Notes: generated by a model not told the origin, from the letters alone. DNA of 64,000 bases from Lachnospiraceae bacterium XPB1003 (GCA_900102065.1 FMVK01000010.1:1-64000), one strand, 5' to 3'; counted from the stretch's first letter, positions 53,685 to 63,952 are shown. Made by a program: numbers and translations.

Positions 53685-55043
53685 TCAGAACATAAAGCAC
53701 AGTATATACTGGCTGTCATTGGTGACGTAATCCACCGATTCGGTATCTTTGTTCAAAAGCTCAAATATCCTGCGGTTTCCGATAAGGCTGTCGCAGAAAA
53801 GCTTGTAGGTCTCGGGATCCGCGCACTTAACTGCCGCATAGTGCTTTCCGCCGCTCTGTGCCTGATGGAAGATCACGTATAACGACTGCTCGTTATAGCT
53901 GTCAAAAAATAGGCCTTCCTTCACGTAATAGTTCGCATTAATGGCATTGCACTGCGGCATCGGCAATACATTGTCCGGCGTATGTGTCTTGAAAAGCTCC
54001 TCGTCCGTGACATTCAGGAAATCATAGCTGACTTCCCTGCCGGGAACACTCTTTTCTCCCGAGGATCTCTGATATCCCGAATCTCCCCAGGTTGCATCAA
54101 GATAGTAATACGCGCCGTCAATATTGACCAGGTTCCATGCATGACCTTCGTTGCCCGTCACCGTTCCGACCACCAGCGTACAGGGAACACCCGCTCTCTC
54201 CAGAAGATACTGAACCGCTTTGGCATATCCCTGACACACCGACTTACCCCTAAGAAAAACGGACAGTATATTCTGATTGTCCGGAGCCGAGAGATCATAA
54301 TCCGTATGTTTTATCACATATTCATAAACATACTTGACCTTCTCATACTGGGTCGAGAATTTTGATAACCCACCGAGACATTCCGATGTATATTGATCGA
54401 TCTCCGACTGAAAAGCCTCACACTCGCTTTCCGTATAGGTATACTTTCCCGTAAATGAAAAGTATGTATCCGAACCGTTGGTATATTTTCTGTAGCTGTA
54501 TCCGCTGACCCAGAAGATCTCAGGATGGTCCTGGAACACACAATAAAACGCTTTGTTGATCTGCTCGGGATTGCCGGCAGAAACGAGGATATTCTCACCG
54601 TGTCCCTTAAGTATCATTATGATCTCCGCATAGAGTTCATGCTCTGCGGCATCCATGTGATCGTAAAAATATCTGCCCTCCTGCTCCTCACATACAAGGG
54701 CTACGGTATCCGGGCTGATACCGAAGGCAAGTTTTTCGTCCTCAAGCTCCGCGCGTCCGGAGGAGTCCGTCTTCTTCGCAGTCTCTTCCTCTGCCGAAGG
54801 TGCCCTGTAACCGGTATCTCCCATCAGATCTCCCACAGGAGTAACCGTTCCGCTCTGTCCCAGATTACCGTTGCTGTTCTGCAAAAGCTCTCCGGTATTT
54901 ATATCCGCGCTTCCGGCCGGTCCTGGCTTTTTCCCTTTACCGCTGCAGGCGCACAAAATACTCAGGCACAGCACGAAGGCTGCCGCCCTAAATAAAATCT
55001 TCTTTAACCCTGATCTAAATTCCGTCCTTCTCATCCGGTCCAA
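53685..55043 (-). CDS. Transglutaminase-like domain lipoprotein
   Basis: A 452-residue exported protein. The signal peptide AAAFVLCLSILCAC ends in a lipobox-like LCAC, giving an N-terminal lipid anchor; a Gly/Ser/Thr linker follows to about residue 110. A transglutaminase-like core lies at about 235-340 with the Cys-His-Asp triad in GKSVCQGYAKAVQYLL, NEGHAWNLVNI and YYYLDATWGDSG. Such proteins act as peptidases or crosslinkers at the cell surface; the substrate is unknown. It sits between prfC and the Asp23-nusB run, with no clear operon partner. Confidence 0.88.
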   Translation of the reverse strand: MDRMRRTEFRSGLKKILFRAAAFVLCLSILCACSGKGKKPGPAGSADINTGELLQNSNGNLGQSGTVTPVGDLMGDTGYRAPSAEEETAKKTDSSGRAELEDEKLAFGISPDTVALVCEEQEGRYFYDHMDAAEHELYAEIIMILKGHGENILVSAGNPEQINKAFYCVFQDHPEIFWVSGYSYRKYTNGSDTYFSFTGKYTYTESECEAFQSEIDQYTSECLGGLSKFSTQYEKVKYVYEYVIKHTDYDLSAPDNQNILSVFLRGKSVCQGYAKAVQYLLERAGVPCTLVVGTVTGNEGHAWNLVNIDGAYYYLDATWGDSGYQRSSGEKSVPGREVSYDFLNVTDEELFKTHTPDNVLPMPQCNAINANYYVKEGLFFDSYNEQSLYVIFHQAQSGGKHYAAVKCADPETYKLFCDSLIGNRRIFELLNKDTESVDYVTNDSQYILCFMF

Positions 55044-55086
55044 TAACTCCCCCTGCTATCTTACCGTGCCCGATTCTTTCTTGACC

Positions 55087-56688
55087 TTACCAATCCTTAC
55101 CGAACTCCGAAAGCTTAAGCCCCGGATTTCTCTCAAGTGTCATTCCGACGCTCCACTCATTTACGAAAAGAAGCAGCGGATTACCCTTGAGATCCTGGAT
55201 CTTCTTCATGTCAGATGTTCCGGTCAGAGCCTGAACATCGACTTCATTCTTGTTCTCTATCCAACGTATGAACTCATAAGGAAGCATATCCATCCTGATC
55301 TCTACGTTGTACTCATTCTCAAGTCTGTACTTCAATACTTCGAACTGCAGCACGCCTACAACGCCGACTATTATCTCTTCCATACCGGACTGAAGCTCCT
55401 GGAAGATCTGTATGGCACCTTCCTGTGCTATCTGGGATATACCCTTGACGAACTGCTTACGCTTCATGGTATCCACCTGTCTCACTCTTGCGAAATGCTC
55501 GGGAGCGAAGGTCGGTATACCCTCATATTTTACATCTTCCTTCGGAGCGCAGATGGTATCTCCGATGGAGAATACACCGGGATCAAAGACTCCTATGATA
55601 TCTCCGGCATAGGCTTCATCAAGTATCTTTCTCTCATCCGCCATAAGCTGCTGCGGCTGCAAAAGCCTCATGGTACGGCCGCCCTGTACATGCTTTACTT
55701 CCCTGTCCGCCTCGAACTTGCCCGAACATATACGCATAAACGCGATCCTGTCTCTGTGAGCCTTGTTCATATTGGCCTGGATCTTGAAAACAAATGCGGA
55801 AAAATCACGTTCCACAGGATCCACAGTAGTATCCATGCTCTTTCTGGGAAGCGGAGTCGTAGTCATTTTAAGGAAATGCTTGAGGAATATCTCTACACCG
55901 AAATTGGTAAGTGCAGATCCGAAGAAAACAGGAGTGAGCTTACCTGCGCGCACCATATCAAGATCAAAAGAAGCACCGGCCATATCCATAAGCTCTATAT
56001 CTTCATTTAACTTCTCGTAGAACTCATCTCCGATGGCTTCCTTCACGGCAGCCTCATTATCGTCCCAGGCAATCCTGTGCTCTTCACCTTCTTTTGTTCC
56101 CTTTTCGGTATCCGAATATGTAACTATATCACGCTCTTCACGTTCGTAGATTCCCTTAAATGCCTTACCCGAACCGATTGGCCAATTCATCGGAACCGTC
56201 TCGATGCCAAGCTCTTTCTCGATGTCATCAAGAAGATCGAGAGTGTCTTTGGCGTCACGATCCAGCTTATTTATGAATGTGAAAATGGGGATGCCTCTCA
56301 TTCCGCATACTTTAAAAAGCTTTCTGGTCTGAGGCTCTACGCCTTTGGATGCATCAATGACCATGACAGCGGAATCCGCAGCCATAAGAGTACGATATGT
56401 ATCCTCCGAGAAATCCTGATGTCCCGGAGTATCAAGGATATTTATACAATAACCGTCATATTCGAACTGGAGAACGGAACTGGTTACCGAGATACCTCTT
56501 TCCTTTTCTATCTCCATCCAGTCGGAAACAGCATGTCTGGCAGTCGCCTTACCCTTTACGGAACCCGCAAGATTGATAGCGCCTCCGTAGAGAAGGAATT
56601 TCTCGGTAAGAGTCGTCTTACCTGCATCCGGGTGGGATATGATGGCGAAAGTCCTTCGTCTGTTTATTTCTTCTGCCGTTGATAACAC
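55087..56688 (-). CDS. prfC: Peptide chain release factor 3
   Basis: A 533-residue translational GTPase that recycles RF1 and RF2. P-loop SHPDAGKTTLTEKFLL, switch II DTPGHQDFSEDTYR, NKLDRDAKD, and the RF3 C-terminal AQEGAIQIFQELQSG and GVVGVLQFEVLKYRLENEYN. The GTG at 56688 is taken as the start: GGAGG lies 10 bases before it, the protein then opens VLSTAEEINRRRTFAI, and the longer reading from an ATG at 56754 runs through the ftsZ terminator hairpin. Confidence 0.95.
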   Translation of the reverse strand: MLSTAEEINRRRTFAIISHPDAGKTTLTEKFLLYGGAINLAGSVKGKATARHAVSDWMEIEKERGISVTSSVLQFEYDGYCINILDTPGHQDFSEDTYRTLMAADSAVMVIDASKGVEPQTRKLFKVCGMRGIPIFTFINKLDRDAKDTLDLLDDIEKELGIETVPMNWPIGSGKAFKGIYEREERDIVTYSDTEKGTKEGEEHRIAWDDNEAAVKEAIGDEFYEKLNEDIELMDMAGASFDLDMVRAGKLTPVFFGSALTNFGVEIFLKHFLKMTTTPLPRKSMDTTVDPVERDFSAFVFKIQANMNKAHRDRIAFMRICSGKFEADREVKHVQGGRTMRLLQPQQLMADERKILDEAYAGDIIGVFDPGVFSIGDTICAPKEDVKYEGIPTFAPEHFARVRQVDTMKRKQFVKGISQIAQEGAIQIFQELQSGMEEIIVGVVGVLQFEVLKYRLENEYNVEIRMDMLPYEFIRWIENKNEVDVQALTGTSDMKKIQDLKGNPLLLFVNEWSVGMTLERNPGLKLSEFGKDW

Positions 56689-56714
56689 TTTGATAATTCC
56701 TCCATTAATAGAAC

Positions 56715-56745
56715 TCAAAAGGGAGTCCGTTTCCCGGACCCCCTT
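56715..56745 (-). terminator. Terminator of ftsZ
   Basis: Nine-base arms GGGGGTCCG/CGGACTCCC (one G-T pair) with a five-base loop, then TTTT on the minus strand, 26 bases past the ftsZ stop and 27 bases before the prfC start. Confidence 0.75.
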
Positions 56746-56768
56746 GTAACGCATCAGGTGCGCTCTGA

Positions 56769-58136
56769 TCAGTCTTCGTCGTTATTTCTTCTTGAGCCGG
56801 GCTTTAAGAAGCTGGGCATGTTGGGTATATCCCCTGACTTTCTGCGGGGCTTAGGCTGCGTAGGATTGAGCAATCCACCTGCCGGTCTTGTTCCGGTAAC
56901 TCTGGGAATATTGGTAGTTCCCATAGAAGCGGGTGCCTGTCCTGCAGGCTTTGCAAATGCACCGCTGACAACATCTTTATTATATGCCGGCTCAGCAGCT
57001 TCCTGTACAGGTGCTGCGGGGGCGGCGGGTCTTACACCGGGACGAACTACAGGTGCCTGTCCTACTCCAACCGCAGGGCGGATGGTTCCGGGACGGTAAG
57101 CGCCTGCTCCGGCGGGTCTGTATGCTGCCGGGCTTGTCATTACGCTGCCGTGTATACTGGGATCATCGATACCTGTAGCGATAAGGGTGATCTGGCATGT
57201 ATCCTTGAGTGCCTCGTTCTTCTCTTCTTCCATTGCACCGAAGATAACGTTAACGCTGTCACCGGTGATCTCTTCGATATAATCAGCAGCATTCTTGGCA
57301 TCCATAAGAGGCACGACGTCTCCGCGGATAGCAAGGATGATATCTGTAGCATGATCGATGGTAGTCTCAAGAAGCGGGCTCTTAACAGCTGCTTCAACAG
57401 CCTTTCTGGCCTTATCTTCACCGGTAGCGATACCGATACCGATATGAGCCATACCTTTTTCCTTCATTACAGTGGTAACATCCGCGAAATCCAGGTTGAT
57501 AACAGCCGGGATATTGATCAGATCGGTGATACCGCTGACTGACTGCTGAAGAACTTCATCAGCCTTATGGAAAGCATCCGTGATGCTTGTATTCTTATCA
57601 ATGATACCGAAAAGCTTGTCGTTTGGAATAACGATCATGGTATCCACATTGGGCTTAAGCTGTTCGATACCCCACATGGCATTAGCCATACGCTTCTTCT
57701 GCTCAAAAGAGAAAGGCTTGGTCACAACCGCAACCGTAAGTGAGCCCTGCTCCTTTGCGATATTAGCAACAACGGATGCCGCACCTGTTCCGGTACCGCC
57801 GCCCATTCCGGCTGTTACGAATACCATGTCCGCATCCTTGATCGCCTCGGCGATATCGTCACGACTCTCCTCTGCTGCCTGCTGTCCAACTTCAGGTTTA
57901 GCTCCGGCGCCGAGTCCTCTCGTAGTTTTTTCTCCTATCTGAATACGGGTTTCCGCCTTGCAGAGATCAAGAGCCTGCTTATCCGTGTTGATAGCTATAA
58001 ACTCAACCCCGCGTACACCGTCATCGATCATTCGGTTAACAGCATTGTTTCCTGCACCGCCGACACCGGCTACTACGATTCTTGCCGCCCCTTCTCTTTC
58101 TGCCTCAGAGACGAGTTCCAACATTGAACTTCCCAC
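56769..58136 (-). CDS. ftsZ: Cell division GTPase FtsZ
   Basis: A 455-residue tubulin homologue that forms the division ring. [18 protein letters not shown] at the start, the signature [16 protein letters not shown] at about 105, and [11 protein letters not shown] are intact. The C-terminal linker (about 325-430) is unusually long and rich in Pro, Ala, Gly and Arg; it ends in the conserved binding peptide [12 protein letters not shown]. The start is GTG at 58136, 8 bases after GGAGG; an ATG four codons on is the alternative. Confidence 0.97.
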   Translation of the reverse strand: MGSSMLELVSEAEREGAARIVVAGVGGAGNNAVNRMIDDGVRGVEFIAINTDKQALDLCKAETRIQIGEKTTRGLGAGAKPEVGQQAAEESRDDIAEAIKDADMVFVTAGMGGGTGTGAASVVANIAKEQGSLTVAVVTKPFSFEQKKRMANAMWGIEQLKPNVDTMIVIPNDKLFGIIDKNTSITDAFHKADEVLQQSVSGITDLINIPAVINLDFADVTTVMKEKGMAHIGIGIATGEDKARKAVEAAVKSPLLETTIDHATDIILAIRGDVVPLMDAKNAADYIEEITGDSVNVIFGAMEEEKNEALKDTCQITLIATGIDDPSIHGSVMTSPAAYRPAGAGAYRPGTIRPAVGVGQAPVVRPGVRPAAPAAPVQEAAEPAYNKDVVSGAFAKPAGQAPASMGTTNIPRVTGTRPAGGLLNPTQPKPRRKSGDIPNMPSFLKPGSRRNNDED

Positions 58137-58245
58137 AGTAAATTCCTCCTGCCCGCTCTCATATTTTAAACATTGACTTTAAAAGTAAATATTCAATCTG
58201 TTAAATTTTAACTTTTTTTACCTGTCACCGCAACCTGTAATACGT

Positions 58246-58269
58246 AAAAAAGCGCACGCCGGGCTTTTT
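58246..58269 (-). terminator. Weak terminator between ftsQ and ftsZ
   Basis: AAAAAGC/GCTTTTT arms around nine GC-rich bases; poorly GC-rich stem. It would partly separate ftsZ from the upstream dcw genes. Confidence 0.35.
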
Positions 58270-58287
58270 CGTTGACTGATGCGGTCA

Positions 58288-59037
58288 TCATGTGAAATAG
58301 AACGTTTCTTTTCCCAATTCATAATCCTCCAGGTGAAGGACACCTGATTTTGGATATTCCACTCCCAGATCAAAGAGCAGTTTTGCTGCCATTTGCACCT
58401 TGCGGTCTATATTATCGAACTTTCCGAATTTGATAAGTATGTCTCCGCTCTCCGCAGAGAACCCTTCATTCTCATCCACATCGATCCTGCTGATCGCAAG
58501 ATCGTTTGCACGAAGTGCCTGGGCCAGATCAAGGATCTGCCCGAATACTCTGTCATCTCCCACAGGGAGTTTCTCGTAGAGATCGCATTTATCGAACTTA
58601 AGCCCCGTAACCTCCGGGATACCCTGCATCCTGACATCGGTACATTCCACCACCACTCCGTCCCTGTCAAAATACATAAGACTGTCACGATAGTTAACGA
58701 AACCTGCCACTTCCTTTTCCTGAACATAGATCTTCACGGAATTGGCACTTACCACATCCACATTAACGGATTCGATAAACGGGATATCCTTGATGGTTTT
58801 ATTCTTATATTTAAATGATAGCATTATGGTATTGTCGCCGAACCACCCGCGTTCCACTATATCCCTCATATCCGCAGCCGTATAGTGATAGCATCCTTCA
58901 ACGACCACATTTTCCACTTCCGTATGCTTCTGTATCAGAAAAAATCCGAATACCACCAGCATTACGGCGAAAACGACATGAAAGATGTTCTCTTTCTTCT
59001 TAACTATGTAGTTTTCCTCACGTTCGGTCAGTTTCAC
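58288..59037 (-). CDS. ftsQ: Cell division protein FtsQ/DivIB
   Basis: A 249-residue bitopic membrane protein: short charged N-terminus, one helix (NIFHVVFAVMLVVFGFFLI), a POTRA domain (VENVVVEGCYHYTAADMRDIV) and a beta domain with DSLMYFDRDGVVVECTD and IPEVTGLKFDKCDLYEKLP. It bridges the division ring to the septal synthase. It overlaps ftsW by 4 bases. The Cys in the POTRA segment is unusual for an extracellular domain. Confidence 0.9.
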   Translation of the reverse strand: MKLTEREENYIVKKKENIFHVVFAVMLVVFGFFLIQKHTEVENVVVEGCYHYTAADMRDIVERGWFGDNTIMLSFKYKNKTIKDIPFIESVNVDVVSANSVKIYVQEKEVAGFVNYRDSLMYFDRDGVVVECTDVRMQGIPEVTGLKFDKCDLYEKLPVGDDRVFGQILDLAQALRANDLAISRIDVDENEGFSAESGDILIKFGKFDNIDRKVQMAAKLLFDLGVEYPKSGVLHLEDYELGKETFYFT

Positions 59038-60245
59038 GATCTTCTTGCTTTCTTATCTTTAAACTCAACTACTTTACATGCATTTTCCCAGGATATACGC
59101 ATTACAATGCCAACTTCCGCCATAAGTATGAGCACTGCAGATCCGCCGTAACTGATAAAGGGAAGACCGACACCGGTATTGGGTGTTACGGCCGTAACTA
59201 CCATGATATTGAGCATAACCTGGATGGCGATATGAGCCATAACTCCGGAAACTACCAGTTTTTTATAGATATCATGCGTATTAAGTGCGATCATACCTAT
59301 ACATAGGATCATGGCGGCAAAGAGCGCTATGAGGCCTGCAGCCCCCAACAATCCCGTTTCTTCGCAGACGACGGAGAATATCATATCGTTATGTACTTCC
59401 GGAACTTTACCGAGCTTCTGTATCCCCTGCCCTATACCCTTTCCGAGCACTCCGCCGGAGCCGATTGCATAAAGAGCCTGCATGGTCTGATATCCGGTTC
59501 CGTCCATATAATTCTCGGGATGAAGCCATGCAAGCACACGCTGTGTTCGGAAATCATACTCCGCAGAGGGCGGAAGATTTCCCATATACGCTTTAAATGC
59601 AATAACGATGATCACTCCGGCCACCGCGACCATGAAGTGGATCTTCCGGTCCTTAGTGGATACAAAAAGCATTACCACACCGATGCCTGCTATGATCATG
59701 GCCGAAGAAAGGTTATCGGAGATCTCATATACCAAGGCAGCAAGCGCAAGGGACAGACCAAGGAGCGCAGCATAACCGGCCCACAATCTGTTTAGCCCCG
59801 TATAGGACGATATTATTCCCGCAAGTACCATTATAAGAGCAACCTTAACGATCTCGGCCGGCTGAACGTTGATCGATGTATGAGGTATGGTAAACCATCT
59901 GGTAGCACCACCTTCCGCGTTACCGATGAAAAGAAGCAGGATTACCGATGACACCGCAACAGCAAGAAGCACCCATCTGGGAAAGCTTCTCCTGAACCAT
60001 GATATGGCCGCGCCTCCAAAGGGTGTCATGATAACCGCCACCACTGCGAGGCCAAACATCTCAGCAAGGACCTGTTTTCTGATATAGGAATACATAGGCC
60101 TGTCTTCACGGATAACACTGGTATATGCACTGGATGAAGCGATCATGATCAGCCCCCATACCAGTAATCCCAGCATTATGAGAAAGAGCATCACGCCAAG
60201 CGTATCTATTGTTTTTCTCTGTATCCTGTCGTTGTTCTTCTTCAT
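59034..60245 (-). CDS. ftsW: Septal peptidoglycan polymerase FtsW
   Basis: A 403-residue SEDS-family membrane protein with about ten helices. Landmarks: QPAEIVKVALIMVLAG, the outer loop around DGTGYQTMQALYAIGSGGVLGKGIGQG (shown in part as YQTMQALYAIGSGG), KLGKVPEVHNDMIFSVVCEE with the catalytic region, and NTGVGLPFISYGGSAVLILM. It pairs with the class B PBP at 61718-63952 to polymerise septal glycan. It starts 3 bases after murD and overlaps ftsQ by 4. Confidence 0.95.
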   Translation of the reverse strand: MKKNNDRIQRKTIDTLGVMLFLIMLGLLVWGLIMIASSSAYTSVIREDRPMYSYIRKQVLAEMFGLAVVAVIMTPFGGAAISWFRRSFPRWVLLAVAVSSVILLLFIGNAEGGATRWFTIPHTSINVQPAEIVKVALIMVLAGIISSYTGLNRLWAGYAALLGLSLALAALVYEISDNLSSAMIIAGIGVVMLFVSTKDRKIHFMVAVAGVIIVIAFKAYMGNLPPSAEYDFRTQRVLAWLHPENYMDGTGYQTMQALYAIGSGGVLGKGIGQGIQKLGKVPEVHNDMIFSVVCEETGLLGAAGLIALFAAMILCIGMIALNTHDIYKKLVVSGVMAHIAIQVMLNIMVVTAVTPNTGVGLPFISYGGSAVLILMAEVGIVMRISWENACKVVEFKDKKARRS

Positions 60246-60248
60246 ACG

Positions 60249-61721
60249 TTACTTTAGATCCCGTACCAGTTCTTTGAATATCCTTCCGCGTTCTTCATAA
60301 TTCTTGAACATTCCCCAGCTTGCGCATGCAGGAGAAAGAAGAACTGCCTCACCGGACTTTGCTATGGAATATGCTTTATTTACCGCATCCTCCATGGATG
60401 TTGCAAAAACTATATCATTGAAGCCGTGACGTCTCGCACATTCCGCGATCTTATCCTTGGTCTGACCAAGGAGTATCAGGCTGCTTACTTTATCGCCAAA
60501 AGCTTCGATCCACTCATCATAGGTATTCTGCTTATCATATCCTCCGCCGATGAGTATCGTTTTTCTCTCCATGGCTTCGATGGCTTTGATGGCGGCATCG
60601 GGGTTTGTGCCCTTGGAATCGTTATAATATGCAACGCCTTTAACAGTTCTTACATATTCGATCCTGTGTTCCACAGCTTCAAAACCTTTCACGGTCCTGA
60701 TTATACTCTCCATGGGGATGCCGATAGCCGAAGTCATTGCGATGGCAGCCATTACATTCTCGGCATTGTGTCTGCCGAGGAGTTTCATCTCATGAACATT
60801 GAAAAGCTTCTCTGCCTTGCCGCCTTCCGCCTTATATATATTCTCATCTTCAAGATAATATCCGTCATCAAGCTTTGAAGTTGATGAAAACCATATAACC
60901 CTGCAGGGACATCTTTTCCCGAAATCAAGTGTATACGGATCGTCATGATTGAGCACGCAACAGTCATCCGCTGTCTGATTGGCAGTCACGGATTCCTTGC
61001 ATGCCGCATAATTTTCCATGGTATGATGACGGTTTAAATGATCAGGCGTGATATTTAAGATTGCCGAAACCTGCGGATGAAATGTCTCCGTTGTTTCAAG
61101 CTGAAAGCTTGATATCTCGGCAACAGTCACATCATCATCTGTTGTATAGAGAGCAGCATCCGTATATGGATCGCCGATATTACCGACTACTCTCGCTCTT
61201 CCGAAATAGTCCTTAACTATAGCACCTGTAAGTGCTGTGGTTGTTGTCTTACCGTTGGTACCTGTGATAGCGATAAGCCTTCCCTTTGAACATTCATAAG
61301 CAAGTTCTATCTCTCCGGAGATGCGAAGTCCCCTGCTCTTAAACCTCTCCACAAGTGGTGTATCCACAGGCACACCCGGACTCATTATCACTTCCGTTGC
61401 GCCATCGAGTTCCGCATCGGAAAGAGCTTCCTTGATAATACGGATCTCATGAGCTATCTTATCGGCATTGTCAGCACTCCCATTGTTTCTGATCACATTG
61501 CCGTTCTTCTCATCGCGAACAACCGGTATGGATCCGAATGCCTTTAAATATCCTGCGATGGAAGCAGTAATCTTTCCATAGACGGATTCTTCATCAAGAT
61601 CCTTATTCTCATCGTAGATCACAGGATCCGCGCCCTGACACTTTAGCATGGCGGCCGCAGCCTGTCCGCTCTTACCCGCACCTACTATTATTATTTTTTT
61701 GCCGTTAAAATCTCTCATCAT
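60249..61721 (-). CDS. murD: UDP-N-acetylmuramoyl-alanine:D-glutamate ligase
   Basis: A 490-residue Mur ligase. N-terminal Rossmann KIIIVGAGKSGQAAAAML, ATP loop AITGTNGKTTTTALTGA, the NITPDHLNRHHTMENYAA and LLGRHNAENVMAAIAM motifs, YNDSKGTNPDAAIKAIEAM and LSPACASWGMF near the end. It is a little longer than E. coli MurD (438) because of an insert of about 35 residues around NGNVIRNNGSADNADK in the N-terminal domain. Its start overlaps the PBP stop by 4 bases. Confidence 0.95.
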   Translation of the reverse strand: MMRDFNGKKIIIVGAGKSGQAAAAMLKCQGADPVIYDENKDLDEESVYGKITASIAGYLKAFGSIPVVRDEKNGNVIRNNGSADNADKIAHEIRIIKEALSDAELDGATEVIMSPGVPVDTPLVERFKSRGLRISGEIELAYECSKGRLIAITGTNGKTTTTALTGAIVKDYFGRARVVGNIGDPYTDAALYTTDDDVTVAEISSFQLETTETFHPQVSAILNITPDHLNRHHTMENYAACKESVTANQTADDCCVLNHDDPYTLDFGKRCPCRVIWFSSTSKLDDGYYLEDENIYKAEGGKAEKLFNVHEMKLLGRHNAENVMAAIAMTSAIGIPMESIIRTVKGFEAVEHRIEYVRTVKGVAYYNDSKGTNPDAAIKAIEAMERKTILIGGGYDKQNTYDEWIEAFGDKVSSLILLGQTKDKIAECARRHGFNDIVFATSMEDAVNKAYSIAKSGEAVLLSPACASWGMFKNYEERGRIFKELVRDLK

Positions 61722-63952
61722 ACATCTCCTTCTCCGGTCTCTTCCTCCGGCTTAACTTCATCCTCGGGAACAGTAATATCATCTCCGCCTTCTGTTTCTT
61801 CCTCTTCCCCGCCTTCCTGTGATGAGCTTCCGTGAAGCACCGCAGTGTTTGGAATATTCTGATCTTTTCTTTCCTCTTCCGTGATAAGTTCTGTCTTTGG
61901 AACCCCAAGATGAGGAAGTATCTGTCCAAGTATCTCTCTGCAGATAAGGCATGCATATCTTGTTCCGTCTTCCTGTGATGCGGCATTGGGTCTGTCAATG
62001 ACCACATAGATGGCGATCTGAGGATCGTCCGCAGGAGCAAAGCCCATAAATGAAACGGTATAGCTGACCTTACCTTTACCCGAATACTCGGCGGTACCGG
62101 TCTTACCGCCTATGCGGTATCCCGCAGGTCTTGCTCTTGTACCGGTTCCTTCATCAACAACGCCGATACAATAATCTTTCATAAGGTCCGATACTTCGGG
62201 AGAAATAACCTGTTTGATCATCTCCGGTTCAATATTCTGAACCACCGTTCCGTCATCATTTTCTATCCTGCTGACAAGATGCGGTTTATAAAGATAACCG
62301 CCGTTTATCAGACTGCAGTATGCAGTGATGGTCTGGATCATGGTCACTCTGAAACCCTGTCCGAAAGTGGATGTCATAAGTTCGACCAGACCCATGGTAT
62401 TCTCGTTGAACACAACTCCGGATGTATCCATTTCTCCGGAAAGATCGACACCCGTCTTGCTTCCGAATCCGAAATTTCTCTGGTATCTTAAGAATTCATC
62501 TTTGCCGAGTCTCTGTCCCATCATCATAAGTGAAACGTTACAGGACTTTTCTACCGCCTGCTTTACATCAAGTATACCGTCACCGTTTCTGTTGTGGCAG
62601 TGAATGGTTGTAGCATTCTTGCCTTCACCGAAAGTAAGCTCTCCGCCGCAATTAAATGTATCTCCGTCATGGACAGCTCCGGTATCAAGGCCTGCCGCAA
62701 CAGTAAAAGTCTTGCATACGGATCCCGGCTCGTATGAAACTCCGGTACAGAAATTCTGCCAAAGGAATGCCGAAACATCCAGCTCCGTAACTTCATTTTC
62801 GGATACGGTCCTTCCGCTGGCTCCGCTCATGGCTTCCGCAACATAAGGGACCATAGAGCTTACGGTTTCAGGCGTATACATCGAAAGATCATTGGGCTCA
62901 TTGGGGTTGTAATACGGATAGCTTGCCATGGCAAGTATCTCACCAGTATTAACTTTCATAACGATGACTCCCGTATTTACGGAACCCATCTCACCTTCAC
63001 GGAATTCACCCGCATGCTCTTCGTTATAAGCTGCTATCGAGGTCTCGCAAACACTCTGAATATAGGGATCTATGGTGGTTACTATGGTCTTGCCGTTCTC
63101 TGCTTCAATGGTCGTACGTTCAAATGAATTTTCATCCATAAGATAACCGTATTCTCTTCCATCGGTACCCGTAAGGATATCATTATAATAACCTTCGAGT
63201 CCCGCTGCGCCCTTGGAGTCACTTATATAACCGAGGACATCGGAAGCGAGCGTACCTTCGGGATAAACTCTTCTGTAATAAGGTTCAAAATAAACCGCAG
63301 AACTGTTGATGAGCATCGAAGCTTTGGGCTTCACATGAGCCTCTGCCGCGGCAGACCTCACGCTGTTGTTCTGATCCTCTATATACTGTTTGTAGTTCAT
63401 CATCTGAGCATAGGTTACTTCCGGAAGTATAACTTTATATTTGCTTCCGGGATTTGCACTGATGAAAGAATCCATATCGCTTCTTGCAACGCCAAAAATA
63501 TGTTCCACCGCATCGAGTGTAACATCCATATTGTGGTCGTTTGTTTCGCCTTCCAGTGTGTGATATGAATCCAGGATGAGTTTATAGACTTTTTCCGACT
63601 GTGCAAGGATCTTGCCGTTGCTGGCTACTATGGATCCTCTCTTGGCCGGAATAGAAGTGGAAGCGTATTCCTGTTGGGCCAGAACCTGTCTGCTGTATTC
63701 GTCGCCCTTGTTTGCCATGATATAGCCGACGCGCCCTATCAAAGCAGCAAATATTATAATTATCACCGCCATGGTGAATTTTATCCTGCTGTCGGCGGTC
63801 TTGATATAATCTTTTTTTCTGATGTCACCGGGCCCGAAAATCTCCCTGTGATTTATGACTTTTGAGACATCTTTTCCAAGCTCGCGAGCGAATTCTCCCG
63901 CAAGCCTGTCGCTCTTAGAATTTCCTTTTTTACCGTTTCTTTTGTTATCCAT
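61718..63952 (-). CDS. Class B penicillin-binding protein (FtsI/SpoVD type)
   Basis: A 744-residue septal transpeptidase. A long basic cytosolic segment (1-60), one helix (FTMAVIIIIFAALIGRVGYI), the N-terminal pedestal (PAKRGSIVASNGKILA), then the transpeptidase domain with SVCKTFT (SxxK), SCNVS (SxN) and GGKTGTAEYSGKG (KTG). It crosslinks septal peptidoglycan. Unlike many clostridial SpoVD/PBP2x it has no visible PASTA domain; the last 55 residues are acidic and disordered (GGEEEETEGGDD). murD follows with a 4-base overlap. The usual mraY is not between them. Confidence 0.93.
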   Translation of the reverse strand: MDNKRNGKKGNSKSDRLAGEFARELGKDVSKVINHREIFGPGDIRKKDYIKTADSRIKFTMAVIIIIFAALIGRVGYIMANKGDEYSRQVLAQQEYASTSIPAKRGSIVASNGKILAQSEKVYKLILDSYHTLEGETNDHNMDVTLDAVEHIFGVARSDMDSFISANPGSKYKVILPEVTYAQMMNYKQYIEDQNNSVRSAAAEAHVKPKASMLINSSAVYFEPYYRRVYPEGTLASDVLGYISDSKGAAGLEGYYNDILTGTDGREYGYLMDENSFERTTIEAENGKTIVTTIDPYIQSVCETSIAAYNEEHAGEFREGEMGSVNTGVIVMKVNTGEILAMASYPYYNPNEPNDLSMYTPETVSSMVPYVAEAMSGASGRTVSENEVTELDVSAFLWQNFCTGVSYEPGSVCKTFTVAAGLDTGAVHDGDTFNCGGELTFGEGKNATTIHCHNRNGDGILDVKQAVEKSCNVSLMMMGQRLGKDEFLRYQRNFGFGSKTGVDLSGEMDTSGVVFNENTMGLVELMTSTFGQGFRVTMIQTITAYCSLINGGYLYKPHLVSRIENDDGTVVQNIEPEMIKQVISPEVSDLMKDYCIGVVDEGTGTRARPAGYRIGGKTGTAEYSGKGKVSYTVSFMGFAPADDPQIAIYVVIDRPNAASQEDGTRYACLICREILGQILPHLGVPKTELITEEERKDQNIPNTAVLHGSSSQEGGEEEETEGGDDITVPEDEVKPEEETGEGDV

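Noticed and set aside
54871-56010. A 379-residue open frame on the plus strand
   Set aside because: It lies wholly opposite prfC and the transglutaminase-like gene, has no family resemblance and no ribosome site; it is a shadow of strongly coding sequence.
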